A stretch of 64,000 bases of DNA. It comes from Gallionella sp. (GTDB taxonomy: Bacteria; Pseudomonadota; Gammaproteobacteria; Burkholderiales; Gallionellaceae). Made by a program: the position numbers and the translations under genes. The stretch lies in the NCBI GenBank assembly GCA_003153155.1, contig PLWV01000005.1, forward strand, positions 12,340 through 76,339. Reading direction: 5' to 3'. Below the pieces are notes generated by a model. That model made no database searches, was not told the origin of the DNA, and was given only the letters and a program-made list of their open reading frames with translations. Positions 47,368-56,920 of this stretch are shown here, in pieces (the first letter of the stretch is position 1; each line of letters begins with the position of its first letter).

Positions 47368-48062
47368 GAGCGAGACTCCCAAATATTGCCAGTGTAGAAC
47401 TCATCGCGCAGGCGCTCGGGCCGTTGCGTGAAGAGTTGGTGTTGGTGGGCGGTTGTGCGGTGGATTTGTTGCTGACAGATTCGGCTGCTTCACCGACAAG
47501 AGTAACTTACGATGTGGATATGGTGGCTCAGGTGGCTTCCTTGGCGGGTTATCACGAATTGGAAAGGCAATTTACCCGGCTCGGTTTCAAACGCGACATG
47601 GCTCAGGATGCGCCCATTTGCCGCTGGCGCTATAACAATCTGGAAGTGGATCTGATGCCTGCGTTGCCGGGTATTTTGGGTTTTGCCAACAGGTGGTATC
47701 CATTGGCAGTGCAGTCGGCGCAACGGGTTGTGTTGCCGAGTGGAACGTCGATTCAGCTGATTACGGCCCCTGCATTTTTAGCGACCAAATTTGAGGCATT
47801 TTCAGACCGGGGCAAAAGCGATCTGTTGGGAAGTCACGATATGGAAGACATCGTCAATGTGCTGGATGGCAGACCCGAGATTGTGGAGGAGGTCGCTGCG
47901 AGTCCCGATGAACTGAAGCGTTATTTGGTGGATCGGTGCCACGCGCTATTGGCATTGCCGAACTTTATGGATGCCTTGTCTGGCATGGTGTTCCCTGATG
48001 AGTCGCTCGCCGAGCGCGTAAAGATGATAGGGCTAAGATTAAAACAAATAGCGGAAATTTAA
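47364..48062 (+). CDS. nucleotidyltransferase-fold protein (AbiEii-like)
   Basis: 232 residues. The N-terminal LVLVGGCAVDLLLTDSAASP and VTYDVDMVAQV match the G-G/S ... D-x-D pattern of nucleotidyltransferase-fold proteins such as AbiEii. The third acidic residue is in NNLEVDLMPA (about 95). YHELERQFTRLGFKRD and FLATKFEAFSDRGKSDLLGS then HDMEDIV (about 135-165) are typical of AbiEii/MNT-like proteins. GTG start coupled to the upstream regulator. AbiEii toxins transfer nucleotides to tRNA in related systems; here this is inferred only. Confidence 0.7.
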   Translation: MRARLPNIASVELIAQALGPLREELVLVGGCAVDLLLTDSAASPTRVTYDVDMVAQVASLAGYHELERQFTRLGFKRDMAQDAPICRWRYNNLEVDLMPALPGILGFANRWYPLAVQSAQRVVLPSGTSIQLITAPAFLATKFEAFSDRGKSDLLGSHDMEDIVNVLDGRPEIVEEVAASPDELKRYLVDRCHALLALPNFMDALSGMVFPDESLAERVKMIGLRLKQIAEI

Positions 48063-48142
48063 TTTAGAAGCGAATCATTTTGTCTAGCTCAAATCACAAT
48101 TTAATCTCGCACATCGGATGCAATAGAAGGACAAGCTCTGAC

Positions 48143-48340
48143 ATGTGTGGCCGCTTCGTCCTGAATGAAAATCCCCGCAAGCTTGCCGATCACTTTTGCC
48201 TTCGACAGGCTCTGATGGAACTACTAAGTATTGAGCTAAGCACGATAAACCCGTGCTAAGTCACTACTTAAGGCCGAACGGTGTGGGGATCTGGACCTCT
48301 CGTCCTCTTGGAACATCGCTCCCTCGACGTGCATCTTTGC
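48143..48340 (+). pseudogene. SRAP (YedK) remnant split by nested repeats
   Basis: ATG at 48143 begins MCGRFVLNENPRKLADHF, the SRAP N-terminus. The frame is then interrupted by a TTCGACAGGCTC...CCGAACGG repeat that itself holds a degenerate 60-bp palindromic unit (48214-48273). SRAP sequence resumes as DLDLSSSWNIAPST near 48292, then is lost. It is a second decayed copy beside the one at 48-787. Confidence 0.8.
48214..48273 (+). repeat. degenerate 60-bp palindromic unit inside another repeat
   Basis: It starts GATGGAACTACT. Inner stem AGCACG/CGTGCT, outer stem TGA(g)CT/AGTCA and AAGTA/TACTT. The flanks CCTTCGACAGGCTCT and CCGAACGG are the two halves of a common TTCGACAGGCTC...GAACGG repeat. 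Confidence 0.75.
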
Positions 48341-48401
48341 CAGTCCATGTTGCACCGCACGTTCAACCGGGAGTTGTGATTCCTGTGCCACCTGCCGGAT
48401 G

Positions 48402-48456
48402 TAGGAGCGGGCCATGCCCGCGATAATCTTTTCGCGGGCATGGCCCGCTCCTACAT
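48402..48456. repeat. GTAGGAGCGGGC hairpin repeat, uninterrupted copy
   Basis: GTAGGAGCGGGCCATGCCCG, then CGATAATCTTTTCG, then CGGGCATGGCCCGCTCCTAC: a nearly perfect 20-bp stem. It is the clean reference for the interrupted copies at 39909 and 54366. The rest of this 630-base gap to xdhC shows no gene. Confidence 0.9.
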
Positions 48457-48693
48457 TGAATGCAGCTCTTTGGTAATAATGGTGCAAGCTTCGCATTTCT
48501 ATCTGCGAACATGAATATCGATATGAGGACGGATTGATACAGGGGCGATTTGTGGCGGCCGTCTACACGCTGTAGTTTTGCCGTAAGAGGGCGTACGATA
48601 AGGTTCACTGTAGATGATACGATCTCGCAGTTACCGCCAGTGGAATCCATCTCAAATCTCTGGGAGAATAGCCGCCGGCACAAGGAGTCACGT

Positions 48694-49719
48694 ATGGATA
48701 GTGTTGATCTTTCTGTACTCAAGTCCCTGCGGGAGTGGCAAGCAGGGGATCTTCCGTTGTGGTTGGTGACGGTGGTGGAAACCTTCGGCTCCAGCCCGCG
48801 TCCGCCGGGTGCCATGCTCGCCCTGCGCGGCGATGGCCTGGCAGCAGGCTCGGTGTCGGGCGGCTGCATCGAGGATGACCTTGTGCTGCGTGCGCAGCGC
48901 GGCGAATTGCCGATCGATCGCTGCGAGGTGCTGACGTTTGGTGCCACGCACGAAGAAGCCAAGCGTTTCCGGCTGCCGTGCGGTGGTGTCATACGCGTGG
49001 TCATTGAGCCGGTACGCAATGTGGATTGGGTGGAGCAAGTCCTGCAACTGATCCAGTCACACCGGCTGGTCAGGCGCACGTTGCACTTCAATTCATTGCA
49101 GGTCGTGCTGGCCGACGCCAGCCGCACCGACAGCATTTCATTTGACGGCGCAACGCTGACCACGGTGCACGGCCCGCTCTGGCGTATGCTCATCATCGGC
49201 GCCGGCCAGACTTCCGCTTATCTCGCACGCATGGCGCAAGCGCTTGACTACCAGGTGTTCGTCTGTGATCCGCGCGAAGAGATGCGCCACACTTGGGACG
49301 TGCCTGACACAACTCTGATGAGCGAGATGCCTGACGACGCGGTGCTGGCACTGCAGGCCGACAACTCAACCGTGATCATCGCGCTCACGCATGATCCCAA
49401 GCTGGATGACATGGCACTGCTGGAGGCGCTCAAATCACCGGCGTTCTATGTCGGTGCGCTCGGCTCCAAAGCCAACAATGCAAAGCGCCGCGAGCGGCTG
49501 GCAATGTTCGATCTCACGCCTGAAGAAATCGACCGGCTGCACGGGCCGGTGGGCTTGAGCATTGGCAGCCGTACTCCACCGGAGATCGCAGTGGCCATCC
49601 TCGCGCATTTGATCTCTGTTCGAAACCAGCCGGCTGAAGCAGCCAGCGCTGTTCAATCCATCAATCAAGTTCAACCCATAAATCAGACTCGACCCAACAA
49701 CCAGGAGGTGTGCTCATGA
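48694..49719 (+). CDS. xdhC: XdhC-family molybdenum cofactor insertion/sulfuration protein
   Basis: 341 residues. N-terminal XdhC/CoxI domain ([48 protein letters not shown]). A Rossmann-like C-terminal half has [49 protein letters not shown] and [20 protein letters not shown]. It matures the molybdenum cofactor for the hydroxylase encoded next. ATG 48694 has AAGGAG six bases upstream. It overlaps the small subunit gene (ATGA). The C-terminal tail has a short Q/N-rich repeat ([16 protein letters not shown]). Confidence 0.9.
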   Translation: MDSVDLSVLKSLREWQAGDLPLWLVTVVETFGSSPRPPGAMLALRGDGLAAGSVSGGCIEDDLVLRAQRGELPIDRCEVLTFGATHEEAKRFRLPCGGVIRVVIEPVRNVDWVEQVLQLIQSHRLVRRTLHFNSLQVVLADASRTDSISFDGATLTTVHGPLWRMLIIGAGQTSAYLARMAQALDYQVFVCDPREEMRHTWDVPDTTLMSEMPDDAVLALQADNSTVIIALTHDPKLDDMALLEALKSPAFYVGALGSKANNAKRRERLAMFDLTPEEIDRLHGPVGLSIGSRTPPEIAVAILAHLISVRNQPAEAASAVQSINQVQPINQTRPNNQEVCS

Positions 49720-50201
49720 CCACTTTATTTATCAACGGCAAAAAGACCAAGGTCGATGCCGACCCTAGTACGCCCTTGTTATGGGTGCTGCGCGACAACC
49801 TGAAACTGACCGGCACCAAATACGGTTGCGGCATCGCGCAGTGCGGCGCATGCACCGTGCACCTGGATGGCCGCGCTGTTCGTTCCTGCGTTACGCCGAT
49901 TTCAATGGCAAGCGGCAAGCAAGTCACCACCATCGAAGGACTTGCCGAAACCACGCTTGGGAAAACGGTGCAGGCGGCCTGGCAGGAAGTAGACGTGCCG
50001 CAGTGCGGATATTGCCAGTCCGGCCAGATCATGGCGGCCACCGCGCTGCTCAAGGAGATTCCGCACCCCAGCGAATCACAGATCACCGCCGCGATGGATG
50101 GCATCCTGTGCCGTTGCGGCACCTACAACCGTATCCGCGCGGCGATCCAGAAGGTGGCGAAACACCCGTTGTTGGCGGAACAAAGCGGAGGTGAGAAATG
50201 A
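49716..50201 (+). CDS. iorA: [2Fe-2S] subunit of a molybdenum hydroxylase (IorA-like)
   Basis: 161 residues. First cluster [15 protein letters not shown] (plant-type 2Fe-2S), second cluster CGYCQSGQ and [15 protein letters not shown]. This is the electron-transfer subunit of a two-subunit aldehyde/isoquinoline-type oxidoreductase. ATG 49716 follows AGGAGGTG. Coupled to both neighbours by ATGA overlaps. Substrate unknown; the symbol reflects the closest family only. Confidence 0.85.
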   Translation: MTTLFINGKKTKVDADPSTPLLWVLRDNLKLTGTKYGCGIAQCGACTVHLDGRAVRSCVTPISMASGKQVTTIEGLAETTLGKTVQAAWQEVDVPQCGYCQSGQIMAATALLKEIPHPSESQITAAMDGILCRCGTYNRIRAAIQKVAKHPLLAEQSGGEK

Positions 50202-52390
50202 AAACCGAAATGGAAACCCAAACGAAAGACATCGCCGCGCAAGATCCTTCGCGCCGCAAATTCTTGAAAGAATCCACCGCATTGATGGGTGGTTTGGTGA
50301 TCGGCTTTTACCTGCCGATGAAAGGCGGCCGTGCTTATGCGGCCGAAGCACCGCCGAAGCCGGTTTATCCGCCCAACGCATTCATCCGCATTGCGGCAGA
50401 CGACAGCATCACGATCGTCGTCAACAAGTCCGAGATGGGGCAGGGTGTCTACACGTCGCTGCCGATGCTGATCGCGGAGGAGCTGGAAGCCGACTGGAGC
50501 CGCATCAGCGTCGAGTCCGCACCGGTGGCCGCGGTTTATAACCACACGGCCATGCCCATGCAATTGACTGGGGGCAGTTCCAGCATCCCGTCGTCGTGGG
50601 AGCAGATGCGTCGCGTCGGCGCCAGTGGCAGGATATTGCTGATCCGCGCTGCGGCGCAGCAATGGGGCGTGCCGGAAAGCGAATGCCATGCCGAGAACAG
50701 CCAGGTGATCCATGTTAGCGGCAAGAAATTAAGCTACGGAAAACTGGCCGATGCCGCAGCAAAACTGCCGCTGCCGGACAACGTCGCTCTCAAGTTGCCC
50801 AAGGATTTCAAGATCATCGGCAAGGCAACGAAACGTCTCGATACGCCGGCCAAGATCAACGGCAGCGCGCAGTTCGGCCTCGACGTTTATCTGCCCGGCG
50901 TGCTGACGGTGTTGATCGCGCGCAGCCCGGTGTTCGGCGGCAAGGTGAAAAGTTTCGACGCTGCCGAGGCGCGCAAAGTATCAGGCGTACAGGGTGTCTA
51001 TCAGGTGCCAACTGGAATCGCTGTTGCCGCATCCGGTTTCTGGCCCGCCAAGACCGCGCGCGACCTGCTGGAAATCGAATGGGATGAAGGGCCGGGTGCG
51101 GCACTTTCCACTTCGAAGATGCGCGCGGAATTTCTCGCGCTGGCAAACCAACCGGGTGCCGTGGCGCGCAAGGATGGAGATATCGTGCAGGGTTTCAAAA
51201 AGGCACACAAGTCCGTCAGTGCCGAGTATGAGATACCTTATCTGGCGCACGCCACGATGGAGCCGCTCAACGCGGTGGTGGACCTCAAGCCCGATCACTG
51301 CAGCATCTGGACCGGCACGCAGATGCAGACCATGGACGCCATGATGGCGGCAAAGACTGCGGGGCTCAAGCCGGAGCAGGTGGAGATCCATACGACTTTC
51401 CTCGGCGGCGGTTTTGGCCGGCGCGCCAATCCGCGTTCGGATTTCGTCATCGAGGCGGTGCAGGTGGCGATGGCGGTCGGCCAACCGGTCAAGGTGGTGT
51501 GGACGCGCGAGGATGATATGCGCGGCGGCAACTACCGGCCGATGTGGGCCGACCACATCGAAGCGGGAATCGCGAAAGACGGCAAACCGCTGGCGTGGAA
51601 ACACACCCTCGTCGGCCAGTCCATCGTTGCCGATACTGCCTTCGCAGGCTTTCTGGTCAAGAACGGCATCGACGTCACTTCGGTGGAGGGCGCGGCTACA
51701 CTGCCCTATGTGATCCCCAACCTTCAGGTCGAACTGCATAGCCCGAAGAATGAAGTGCCGGTGCAGTGGTGGCGCTCGGTGGGCCACTCGCATACGGCGT
51801 TCGTGGTCGAAACGATGATAGATGAACTCGCGCATCTGGCCGGCAAAGATCCGGTCGCCTACCGGCTCACCATCCTGCCTGCCGATTCGCGTTACAGAGG
51901 CGTGCTGCAACTGGCCGCGGATAAAGCCGGCTGGGGCAAAAAGAAGTTGCCTGCAGGTCATGCTTACGGTGTGGCGGTGCACAAGTCGTTCGACAGCTAC
52001 GTGGCAGAGATCGCCGAAGTGTCGCTGGAAAACGGCAAGATCCGCGTGCATCGCGTGGTCGCTGCAGTGGATTGTGGCCTGGTCATTAACCCTGACGGCG
52101 TGCGTCAGCAGATCGAAGGCGGCATCGTCTACGGACTCTCCGCCGCCTTGCATGGTGCGATCACTTTGGAGAACGGCCGCGTGATGCAATCCAATTTCCA
52201 CGACTACGCGCCGCTGCGATTTTCCGAAATGCCGCAGGTCGAGGTGCATATCGTGGCAAGCAGTGAGCCGCCCACCGGCATCGGTGAACCGGGCGTGCCG
52301 CCGATCGCGCCGGCGGTTGCCAATGCGGTGTTCAAGCTGACCGGCAAGCGCTTGCGGCGCATGCCGTTCGACCAGGAAACATTTGTCTGA
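50198..52390 (+). CDS. iorB: molybdopterin-binding subunit of a molybdenum hydroxylase (IorB-like), Tat-exported
   Basis: 730 residues. An N-terminal twin-arginine signal ([20 protein letters not shown], about 18-37) implies export after cofactor insertion. Molybdopterin-binding segments: [47 protein letters not shown], and the catalytic glutamate in [16 protein letters not shown] near the C-terminus. Two copies of the aldehyde oxidase-type domain, as in IorB. It would act with the IorA-like protein and pass electrons to a cytochrome. Substrate not predictable. Confidence 0.88.
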   Translation: MKTEMETQTKDIAAQDPSRRKFLKESTALMGGLVIGFYLPMKGGRAYAAEAPPKPVYPPNAFIRIAADDSITIVVNKSEMGQGVYTSLPMLIAEELEADWSRISVESAPVAAVYNHTAMPMQLTGGSSSIPSSWEQMRRVGASGRILLIRAAAQQWGVPESECHAENSQVIHVSGKKLSYGKLADAAAKLPLPDNVALKLPKDFKIIGKATKRLDTPAKINGSAQFGLDVYLPGVLTVLIARSPVFGGKVKSFDAAEARKVSGVQGVYQVPTGIAVAASGFWPAKTARDLLEIEWDEGPGAALSTSKMRAEFLALANQPGAVARKDGDIVQGFKKAHKSVSAEYEIPYLAHATMEPLNAVVDLKPDHCSIWTGTQMQTMDAMMAAKTAGLKPEQVEIHTTFLGGGFGRRANPRSDFVIEAVQVAMAVGQPVKVVWTREDDMRGGNYRPMWADHIEAGIAKDGKPLAWKHTLVGQSIVADTAFAGFLVKNGIDVTSVEGAATLPYVIPNLQVELHSPKNEVPVQWWRSVGHSHTAFVVETMIDELAHLAGKDPVAYRLTILPADSRYRGVLQLAADKAGWGKKKLPAGHAYGVAVHKSFDSYVAEIAEVSLENGKIRVHRVVAAVDCGLVINPDGVRQQIEGGIVYGLSAALHGAITLENGRVMQSNFHDYAPLRFSEMPQVEVHIVASSEPPTGIGEPGVPPIAPAVANAVFKLTGKRLRRMPFDQETFV

Positions 52391-52419
52391 ATCCACTGTT
52401 TGATCGGGAGCCTGAGCCG

Positions 52420-53031
52420 GTGCCTGATCAGGGTGACATCGCCGCCATCGTGCTGGCAGCGGGAGCATCGCGCCGCTTCGGTTCGGACAAGTTGCTGCAT
52501 CCGCTTACGCTGCGTGGCGTGACATTGCCGCTCGCCGCACACAGTCTGCTGCCATGGCTGGAGACGTTCGGGCATATCACGGTAGTCGTCAGGCCGGGGG
52601 CAGAAACATTTTGCAGCGCCATTGAAATTGCGCTGGGCGAGATCAGGTCAGCGCAGATACGCTGGATCGAATGTGCGGATGCCGCGCAAGGTATGGCTGC
52701 CAGCTTCGTCTGCGGCGTGCGCGCAAACCTTGATGTCGACGGTTGGTTGATCGGGCTGGCCGATATGCCTGCTGTTCCATCGGTCGCTATCGCGGGCGTG
52801 CGAAACGCGCTGTCAGAAGGTGCAGCTCTGGCTGCTCCCTCCCGCGCCGGCAGGCGCGGCCATCCGGTCGGGTTTGCCTCTCATTACCGCGATGAATTGC
52901 TGGCACTGCAGGGTGATAACGGTGCCCGGCGTTTGCTGGAGCGCGATAGATCCAAAGTCGCGGAGATAAAGATCGACGATGCCGGAATCTTTGCCGACAT
53001 CGATATCCCGGGCGATCTGAAGAATCTGTGA
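52420..53031 (+). CDS. mocA: MocA-like molybdenum cofactor cytidylyltransferase
   Basis: 203 residues. Nucleotidyltransferase start [20 protein letters not shown], the [15 protein letters not shown] metal-binding block, and [16 protein letters not shown]. It probably adds CMP to molybdopterin for the adjacent hydroxylase. GTG start at 52420 with GGGAG nine bases upstream. It follows iorB by 29 bases and closes the operon. Confidence 0.85.
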   Translation: MPDQGDIAAIVLAAGASRRFGSDKLLHPLTLRGVTLPLAAHSLLPWLETFGHITVVVRPGAETFCSAIEIALGEIRSAQIRWIECADAAQGMAASFVCGVRANLDVDGWLIGLADMPAVPSVAIAGVRNALSEGAALAAPSRAGRRGHPVGFASHYRDELLALQGDNGARRLLERDRSKVAEIKIDDAGIFADIDIPGDLKNL

Positions 53032-53212
53032 AAGATCCTCGACAATAATAATACTGATTCTAATCCTGATCCTGCGTGGTCATTACTCAGCCAAGTGCGT
53101 TACCGCACAGTTCGTCTGGCGAAACCCGTGGACAATGTCTCCATCGAAGCGCGTTGGCATCGCTGTTCATTCAGCGCACATGTCATGCCGTTTGAAAATG
53201 AGGAGTAACAGG

Positions 53213-54334
53213 ATGAGTTCAGCCAAGCATCTCGAATATTGCAAGGCGGCGATCCGCGCCGGCCTGCACTATGTCACCGATATACTTGTCGGCATTAGCC
53301 GGCGCCGTTCCGGCAAGGGCTGGAGCTATGCCGATGCCGACGGTTTGCGCATAGACGACCCGCTCATGCGCAAACGGCTCAATGCGCTGGTGATTCCGCC
53401 GGCGTGGGCCAACGTGTGGATTTGTCCCGATCCCGAGGGCCACATTCAGGTGACGGCACGCGATGCGCGCGGTCGCAAGCAGTATCACTACCATCCTTTG
53501 TACCGCGCAGCACGCGACCAATCCAAGTTTCTCCACATGTTCGAATTCAGCGAGATATTGCCTATGCTGCGTGAGCAAGTGGAGCGCGATCTGCGCGCCG
53601 GCGAACAGACTCGACGTCAACTGCTCGCCTCGGTGGTGTGGCTGCTGGACAAGACGCTGATCCGCGTCGGCAACGACGAATACGCGCGCAAGAACCAATC
53701 CTATGGGCTGACGACGATGCTCATGAAGCATGCGAAGGTCATTGGCACACTGTTGCGCTTCAGCTTTCGCGGCAAGAGCGGAGTCGGGCACATCGTGGCG
53801 GTCGACGACCCGCGGCTTGCAGGTATCGTGCAGCGTTGCCAGGATCTGCACGGGCAGGAAATATTTCAGTATCTCGATGCGGACGGCACGCGCAAGCCGA
53901 TTTTGTCGGATGACGTGAACGACTATCTGAGGGAAATCAGCGGCCGCGACATCACGGCCAAGGATTTCCGCACTTGGGGCGGCACCATGGTGGCCGCCGT
54001 GGCGTTGCGGACGATGGGACCGGCGGCCAGCTGCGGCGAGGCGGAGCGCAACATCCTGCGGGCGCTCGATGCGGTGGCGGAGCGGCTCGGCAACACGCGC
54101 GCGGTGTGCCGCAAGTATTACGTGCATCCCGCACTGCTGAGTGCCTATCACCTGGGTCGCACGGCTCCGCATTCTGCGCTGCCGGAAAAGCATAACGCAC
54201 ACCATGAGATGTCGCATGCCGCGCTGCGGCGCGACGAGCTGGTGATTCTGGATTTTCTTCACGAGTCGGCCGCTGAGCCCGGCAGGCAGCATCCGCTCCG
54301 GGATGTAACGGGGCTGGTTGAGCGGGTGGGTTGA
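53213..54334 (+). CDS. DNA topoisomerase IB (poxvirus/eukaryote-like)
   Basis: 373 residues. IPPAWANVWICPDPEGHIQV, DARGRKQYHYHPLYRAARDQ, VWLLDKTLIRVGNDEYARKN (catalytic Arg region), FSFRGKSGVGH (catalytic Lys), DFRTWGGTMVAA (catalytic Arg), and the active-site tyrosine in CRKYYVHPALLSAY. It relaxes supercoils through a 3'-phosphotyrosyl intermediate. ATG 53213 has GAGGAG upstream; the frame opens at 53135 without support. Stands alone. Confidence 0.93.
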   Translation: MSSAKHLEYCKAAIRAGLHYVTDILVGISRRRSGKGWSYADADGLRIDDPLMRKRLNALVIPPAWANVWICPDPEGHIQVTARDARGRKQYHYHPLYRAARDQSKFLHMFEFSEILPMLREQVERDLRAGEQTRRQLLASVVWLLDKTLIRVGNDEYARKNQSYGLTTMLMKHAKVIGTLLRFSFRGKSGVGHIVAVDDPRLAGIVQRCQDLHGQEIFQYLDADGTRKPILSDDVNDYLREISGRDITAKDFRTWGGTMVAAVALRTMGPAASCGEAERNILRALDAVAERLGNTRAVCRKYYVHPALLSAYHLGRTAPHSALPEKHNAHHEMSHAALRRDELVILDFLHESAAEPGRQHPLRDVTGLVERVG

Positions 54335-54365
54335 GAAACCCCTCCCGAGTTTTTTAACAAGGGGG

Positions 54366-54502
54366 TGTAGGAGCGGGCCATGCCCGCGAAAGAGTTGATC
54401 GCGGGTACGAAAAACTCTTGATGGAACTACTAGCCATTCGACTAAGCGAGCAAAAAACGCTCGCCAAGTCGCTGGTTATGTCCAAGCACCCGCATGGCCC
54501 GC
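54366..54502. repeat. three-level nest: hairpin repeat containing a 27-bp unit containing a 60-bp unit
   Basis: The host GTAGGAGCGGGCC hairpin (54366-54404 and 54492-54502) is interrupted by a 27-bp unit (54405-54419 plus 54480-54491, that is 15+12), which is itself interrupted by a 60-bp unit (54420-54479). The 60-bp unit has inner stem GCGAGC/GCTCGC and outer stem CGACT/AGTCG. Confidence 0.92.
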
Positions 54503-54540
54503 GCCTTGATCAGCAGCGTTCAGTCGGCAAACTGGATTCT

Positions 54541-54759
54541 TTATTTCTTGGGATCGTACTTGAAAGATAAGGCTACTCTCGCCCGGTAAGCAGCGATTTT
54601 GCCATCATCGACCACCATGTCCAATTTAATTACTTCAGCAACCCTCAGATCTCGCAAGGTTTTTGAGGCGGCGTTGACCGCGTTCGCGGCGGCATCCTCC
54701 CAGGATTTCTTGCTGGTTCCGACTAGCTCGGTGATACGATAAATGCTGTCTGTTGCCAT
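54541..54759 (-). CDS. dodecin (flavin-binding storage protein)
   Basis: 72 residues. Family pattern: IYRITELVGTSKKSWEDAAA (Trp stacking on flavin, about 20), NAVNAASKTLRDLRVAEV, and VALSFKYDP. Dodecins form hollow dodecamers that store riboflavin/FMN. The ATG at 54759 has GGAGAAA six bases upstream. Monocistronic. Confidence 0.92.
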   Translation of the reverse strand: MATDSIYRITELVGTSKKSWEDAAANAVNAASKTLRDLRVAEVIKLDMVVDDGKIAAYRARVALSFKYDPKK

Positions 54760-55099
54760 GATTTTCTCCTTTATCTATGATGAACATCAGTGGTTGATAT
54801 GGTGATGCAGTATGGCTTGGTTCCTATGTGGTTCTCGGGCATTATAGCCAAGTGCGGGAGCGCAGTTACACTAATGAAATGGCTATCGAAGTTGTAAGCG
54901 AAAAAAAAGTAAAGGCGCCAGGCTCGAATTGTTTTCATAATCACAAACGAACGAATCAATAGAAGCAGTTTATTGAGATGAACCAAGAACACCTGGGGCA
55001 GCCACCCATAGAGAGCAAGGCGCCACCTGGGTCAATAGACAAACCGGCGATCTTCGTCCAAACTTAAATTCCTAATCGTGCTTGCAAAGGGGCACATCA
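54760..55099. other. intergenic region holding a DUF3820 5' fragment
   Basis: Positions about 54945-55065 repeat CAAACGAACGAATCAATAG and an ATG frame MNQEHLGQPPIESKAPPGSI, related to the start of the DUF3820 gene but divergent after six residues. The preceding GGCGCCAGGCTCGAATTG (about 54914) also recurs at 56921. No intact gene. Confidence 0.6.
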
Positions 55100-55600
55100 A
55101 TGAACAGACTACTGTTAACTATGCTGCTGGTATTGTCGGCTTTTCCGGTGTGTGCTGTCGGGGAGGGCGAGATGTTCGGGCAGGGGCGTACTTATTTTTC
55201 GCTGATGGTAGGGAATGGTTATGCATTCGACAATAATTATTTCGTCATTGGGGCGAGCGCGACCTATTACGTACACGATGGGCTGGGTGTCGGGTTTTCC
55301 TTGGAGAATTGGTCGGGGGGTGGTCCCGGTATCACCAAGTATGCGCCTTTTGCGCAATACGTTTTCTATCAGGCGTCTTCGGTGCAGCCGTATGTCGGCG
55401 GGTTTTATCGCCACACCGCTGTCGGTGGCCTGCCCGGCATCAATTCGGTCGGCGGACGCGCCGGAATCTATATCCCTGCCGGATCCAATGCCTATCTTGG
55501 TGCCGGCTTCGTTCATGAGTCCTACCTTAATTGCCAAGAGACGGTTTATCGTGCATGTAGCCTAACCTATCCCGAATTTAGTTTCACTTTCGGATTTTGA
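55100..55600 (+). CDS. hypothetical outer-membrane beta-barrel-like protein
   Basis: 166 residues. Signal peptide MNRLLLTMLLVLSAFPVCAV. The mature part has alternating aromatic/glycine strands (YFVIGASATYYVHDGLGVGF, YVGGFYRHTAVGGLPG, AYLGAGFVHESYL) and ends in Phe (FSFTFGF), the C-terminal signature of outer-membrane barrels. It resembles small OmpA/OmpW-like or porin-family hypothetical proteins, but no family was identified. ATG 55100 has AAAGGGG eight bases upstream. Confidence 0.7.
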   Translation: MNRLLLTMLLVLSAFPVCAVGEGEMFGQGRTYFSLMVGNGYAFDNNYFVIGASATYYVHDGLGVGFSLENWSGGGPGITKYAPFAQYVFYQASSVQPYVGGFYRHTAVGGLPGINSVGGRAGIYIPAGSNAYLGAGFVHESYLNCQETVYRACSLTYPEFSFTFGF

Positions 55601-55666
55601 TGCGGTAAGTCAGCGCATGAATTCGAGATGGCCACAAGATCCTATTTGTTAACCCGGGCTATTGAG

Positions 55667-56902
55667 ATGAATCACGAACACTTACAACTGCTGGTCACCC
55701 GCGTGATGCCTTACGGCAAGTGCGGTCTGCTATTTCTATTGTGCCTTGTCTTGGCGCCTGCACACGCGGGTACGGAAGCGCTGGCCTTTGATGAGCAGAC
55801 GCTGACACTGGACGGCGAGCGCAGAACGGTGCATGTGCCTAAGGGTTATCAGCTGGAGCTGCTCAGTCTGCTTGATGCTCCGCGCATGTTGACCTTTGCC
55901 GCCAACGGCGATTTGTTTGCAGGCTCGCAATCCGGCAAGGTGTATCGCTTGCCCCCTCCTTATACCAAGCCGGAAGTGTTGGTGCAGTTGGACGACTATC
56001 CGCACAGTGTGGCGTTCCGGCAGAATGAAATATTGATCGCGCGGACGAATGGTTTGTATCGGGCGCCGTACCGGCCCGGGCAGGGCAAGATTGCGGCGGA
56101 TGCGGTGGTATTGCTTGCTGCCTTGCCGGGCGGGGGCGGGCATAACAGCCGCACGGTGGGGGTGGGGCCGGATGGGCGGGTGTATGTGAGCTTGGGCATC
56201 CAGCGCGATTGCAGCGACCAATATTTGGGTGAGGGCTACCCGTTCGAAGATCAGCGCGGCGGGGTGCTGGTTTTGCGCGAAAGCGGCGGCAAGGCAAGTT
56301 GGGAGCCTTTTGCTTCGGGCCTGCGCAATCCGGTTGGATTCGACTGGCAGCCGCAGACCGGTGTGCTTTACGCCAGCAACAACGGGCCTGACCATCTTGG
56401 GTTCGATCAGCCGCCGGAATATTTCAGCCGGCTCACCGCCGGTTCTTTTCACGGCATGCCGTGGTTTCAGTTCGACGGCAAACAACTACAGCGCGATGAT
56501 TGTGTATCAAGCGCGCCGCCGCGTCCCATCGCTGATGTGACGATACCGGCCGCGACTTTTCCGGCACGCAATGCGCCGCTGGGCATGGCCTTTGTGCCCA
56601 AGGGCGCAATGGATGCAAGTCTGGAATTCAATGCGGTGGTCGCGTTGCACGGTTCATGGGGCACGCAACCCAGCGGCGGATTCATGGGGAGTGCCGCCAC
56701 CCGCCGCCCGCCGAAGCTTGTGGTGGTGCGCTTTCAGGATGGGCAGGCAATACGCGTGGATGATTTGATCACTGGTTTTCAGTTGCCCGATGGCAAGCGC
56801 TGGGCGCGGCCGGCGGGTGTGGCGATTGGGCCGGACGGCGCACTGTACTTCACCAGCGATAGCGATACCAACGGGCTGTTTCGGCTGAAACGGATGCGCT
56901 GA
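55667..56902 (+). CDS. PQQ-dependent sugar dehydrogenase-type protein (sorbosone dehydrogenase family) with a chimeric N-terminus
   Basis: 411 residues. Mature six-bladed beta-propeller features: VPKGYQLELLSLLDAPRMLT, the active-site histidine in GGGGHNSRTVGVGPDGRVYV, FASGLRNPVGFDWQP, and FVPKGAMDASLEFNAVVALH with GSWG. Periplasmic sugar or aldose oxidation with PQQ is typical of the family. The first 18 residues (MNHEHLQLLVTRVMPYGK) are not family sequence: they equal the start of the DUF3820 protein (57091), including upstream bases, and run directly into a hydrophobic core CGLLFLLCLVLAPAHA that would complete a signal peptide. The start is uncertain; an ATG at 55628 is in frame. Confidence 0.82.
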   Translation: MNHEHLQLLVTRVMPYGKCGLLFLLCLVLAPAHAGTEALAFDEQTLTLDGERRTVHVPKGYQLELLSLLDAPRMLTFAANGDLFAGSQSGKVYRLPPPYTKPEVLVQLDDYPHSVAFRQNEILIARTNGLYRAPYRPGQGKIAADAVVLLAALPGGGGHNSRTVGVGPDGRVYVSLGIQRDCSDQYLGEGYPFEDQRGGVLVLRESGGKASWEPFASGLRNPVGFDWQPQTGVLYASNNGPDHLGFDQPPEYFSRLTAGSFHGMPWFQFDGKQLQRDDCVSSAPPRPIADVTIPAATFPARNAPLGMAFVPKGAMDASLEFNAVVALHGSWGTQPSGGFMGSAATRRPPKLVVVRFQDGQAIRVDDLITGFQLPDGKRWARPAGVAIGPDGALYFTSDSDTNGLFRLKRMR

Positions 56903-56920
56903 TAAAACCCAAGGTGCCAG

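Noticed and set aside
48236-48496. 86-codon minus-strand frame near the SRAP remnant
   Set aside because: Made up of hairpin repeat, 60-bp unit and SRAP sequence in the wrong frame.
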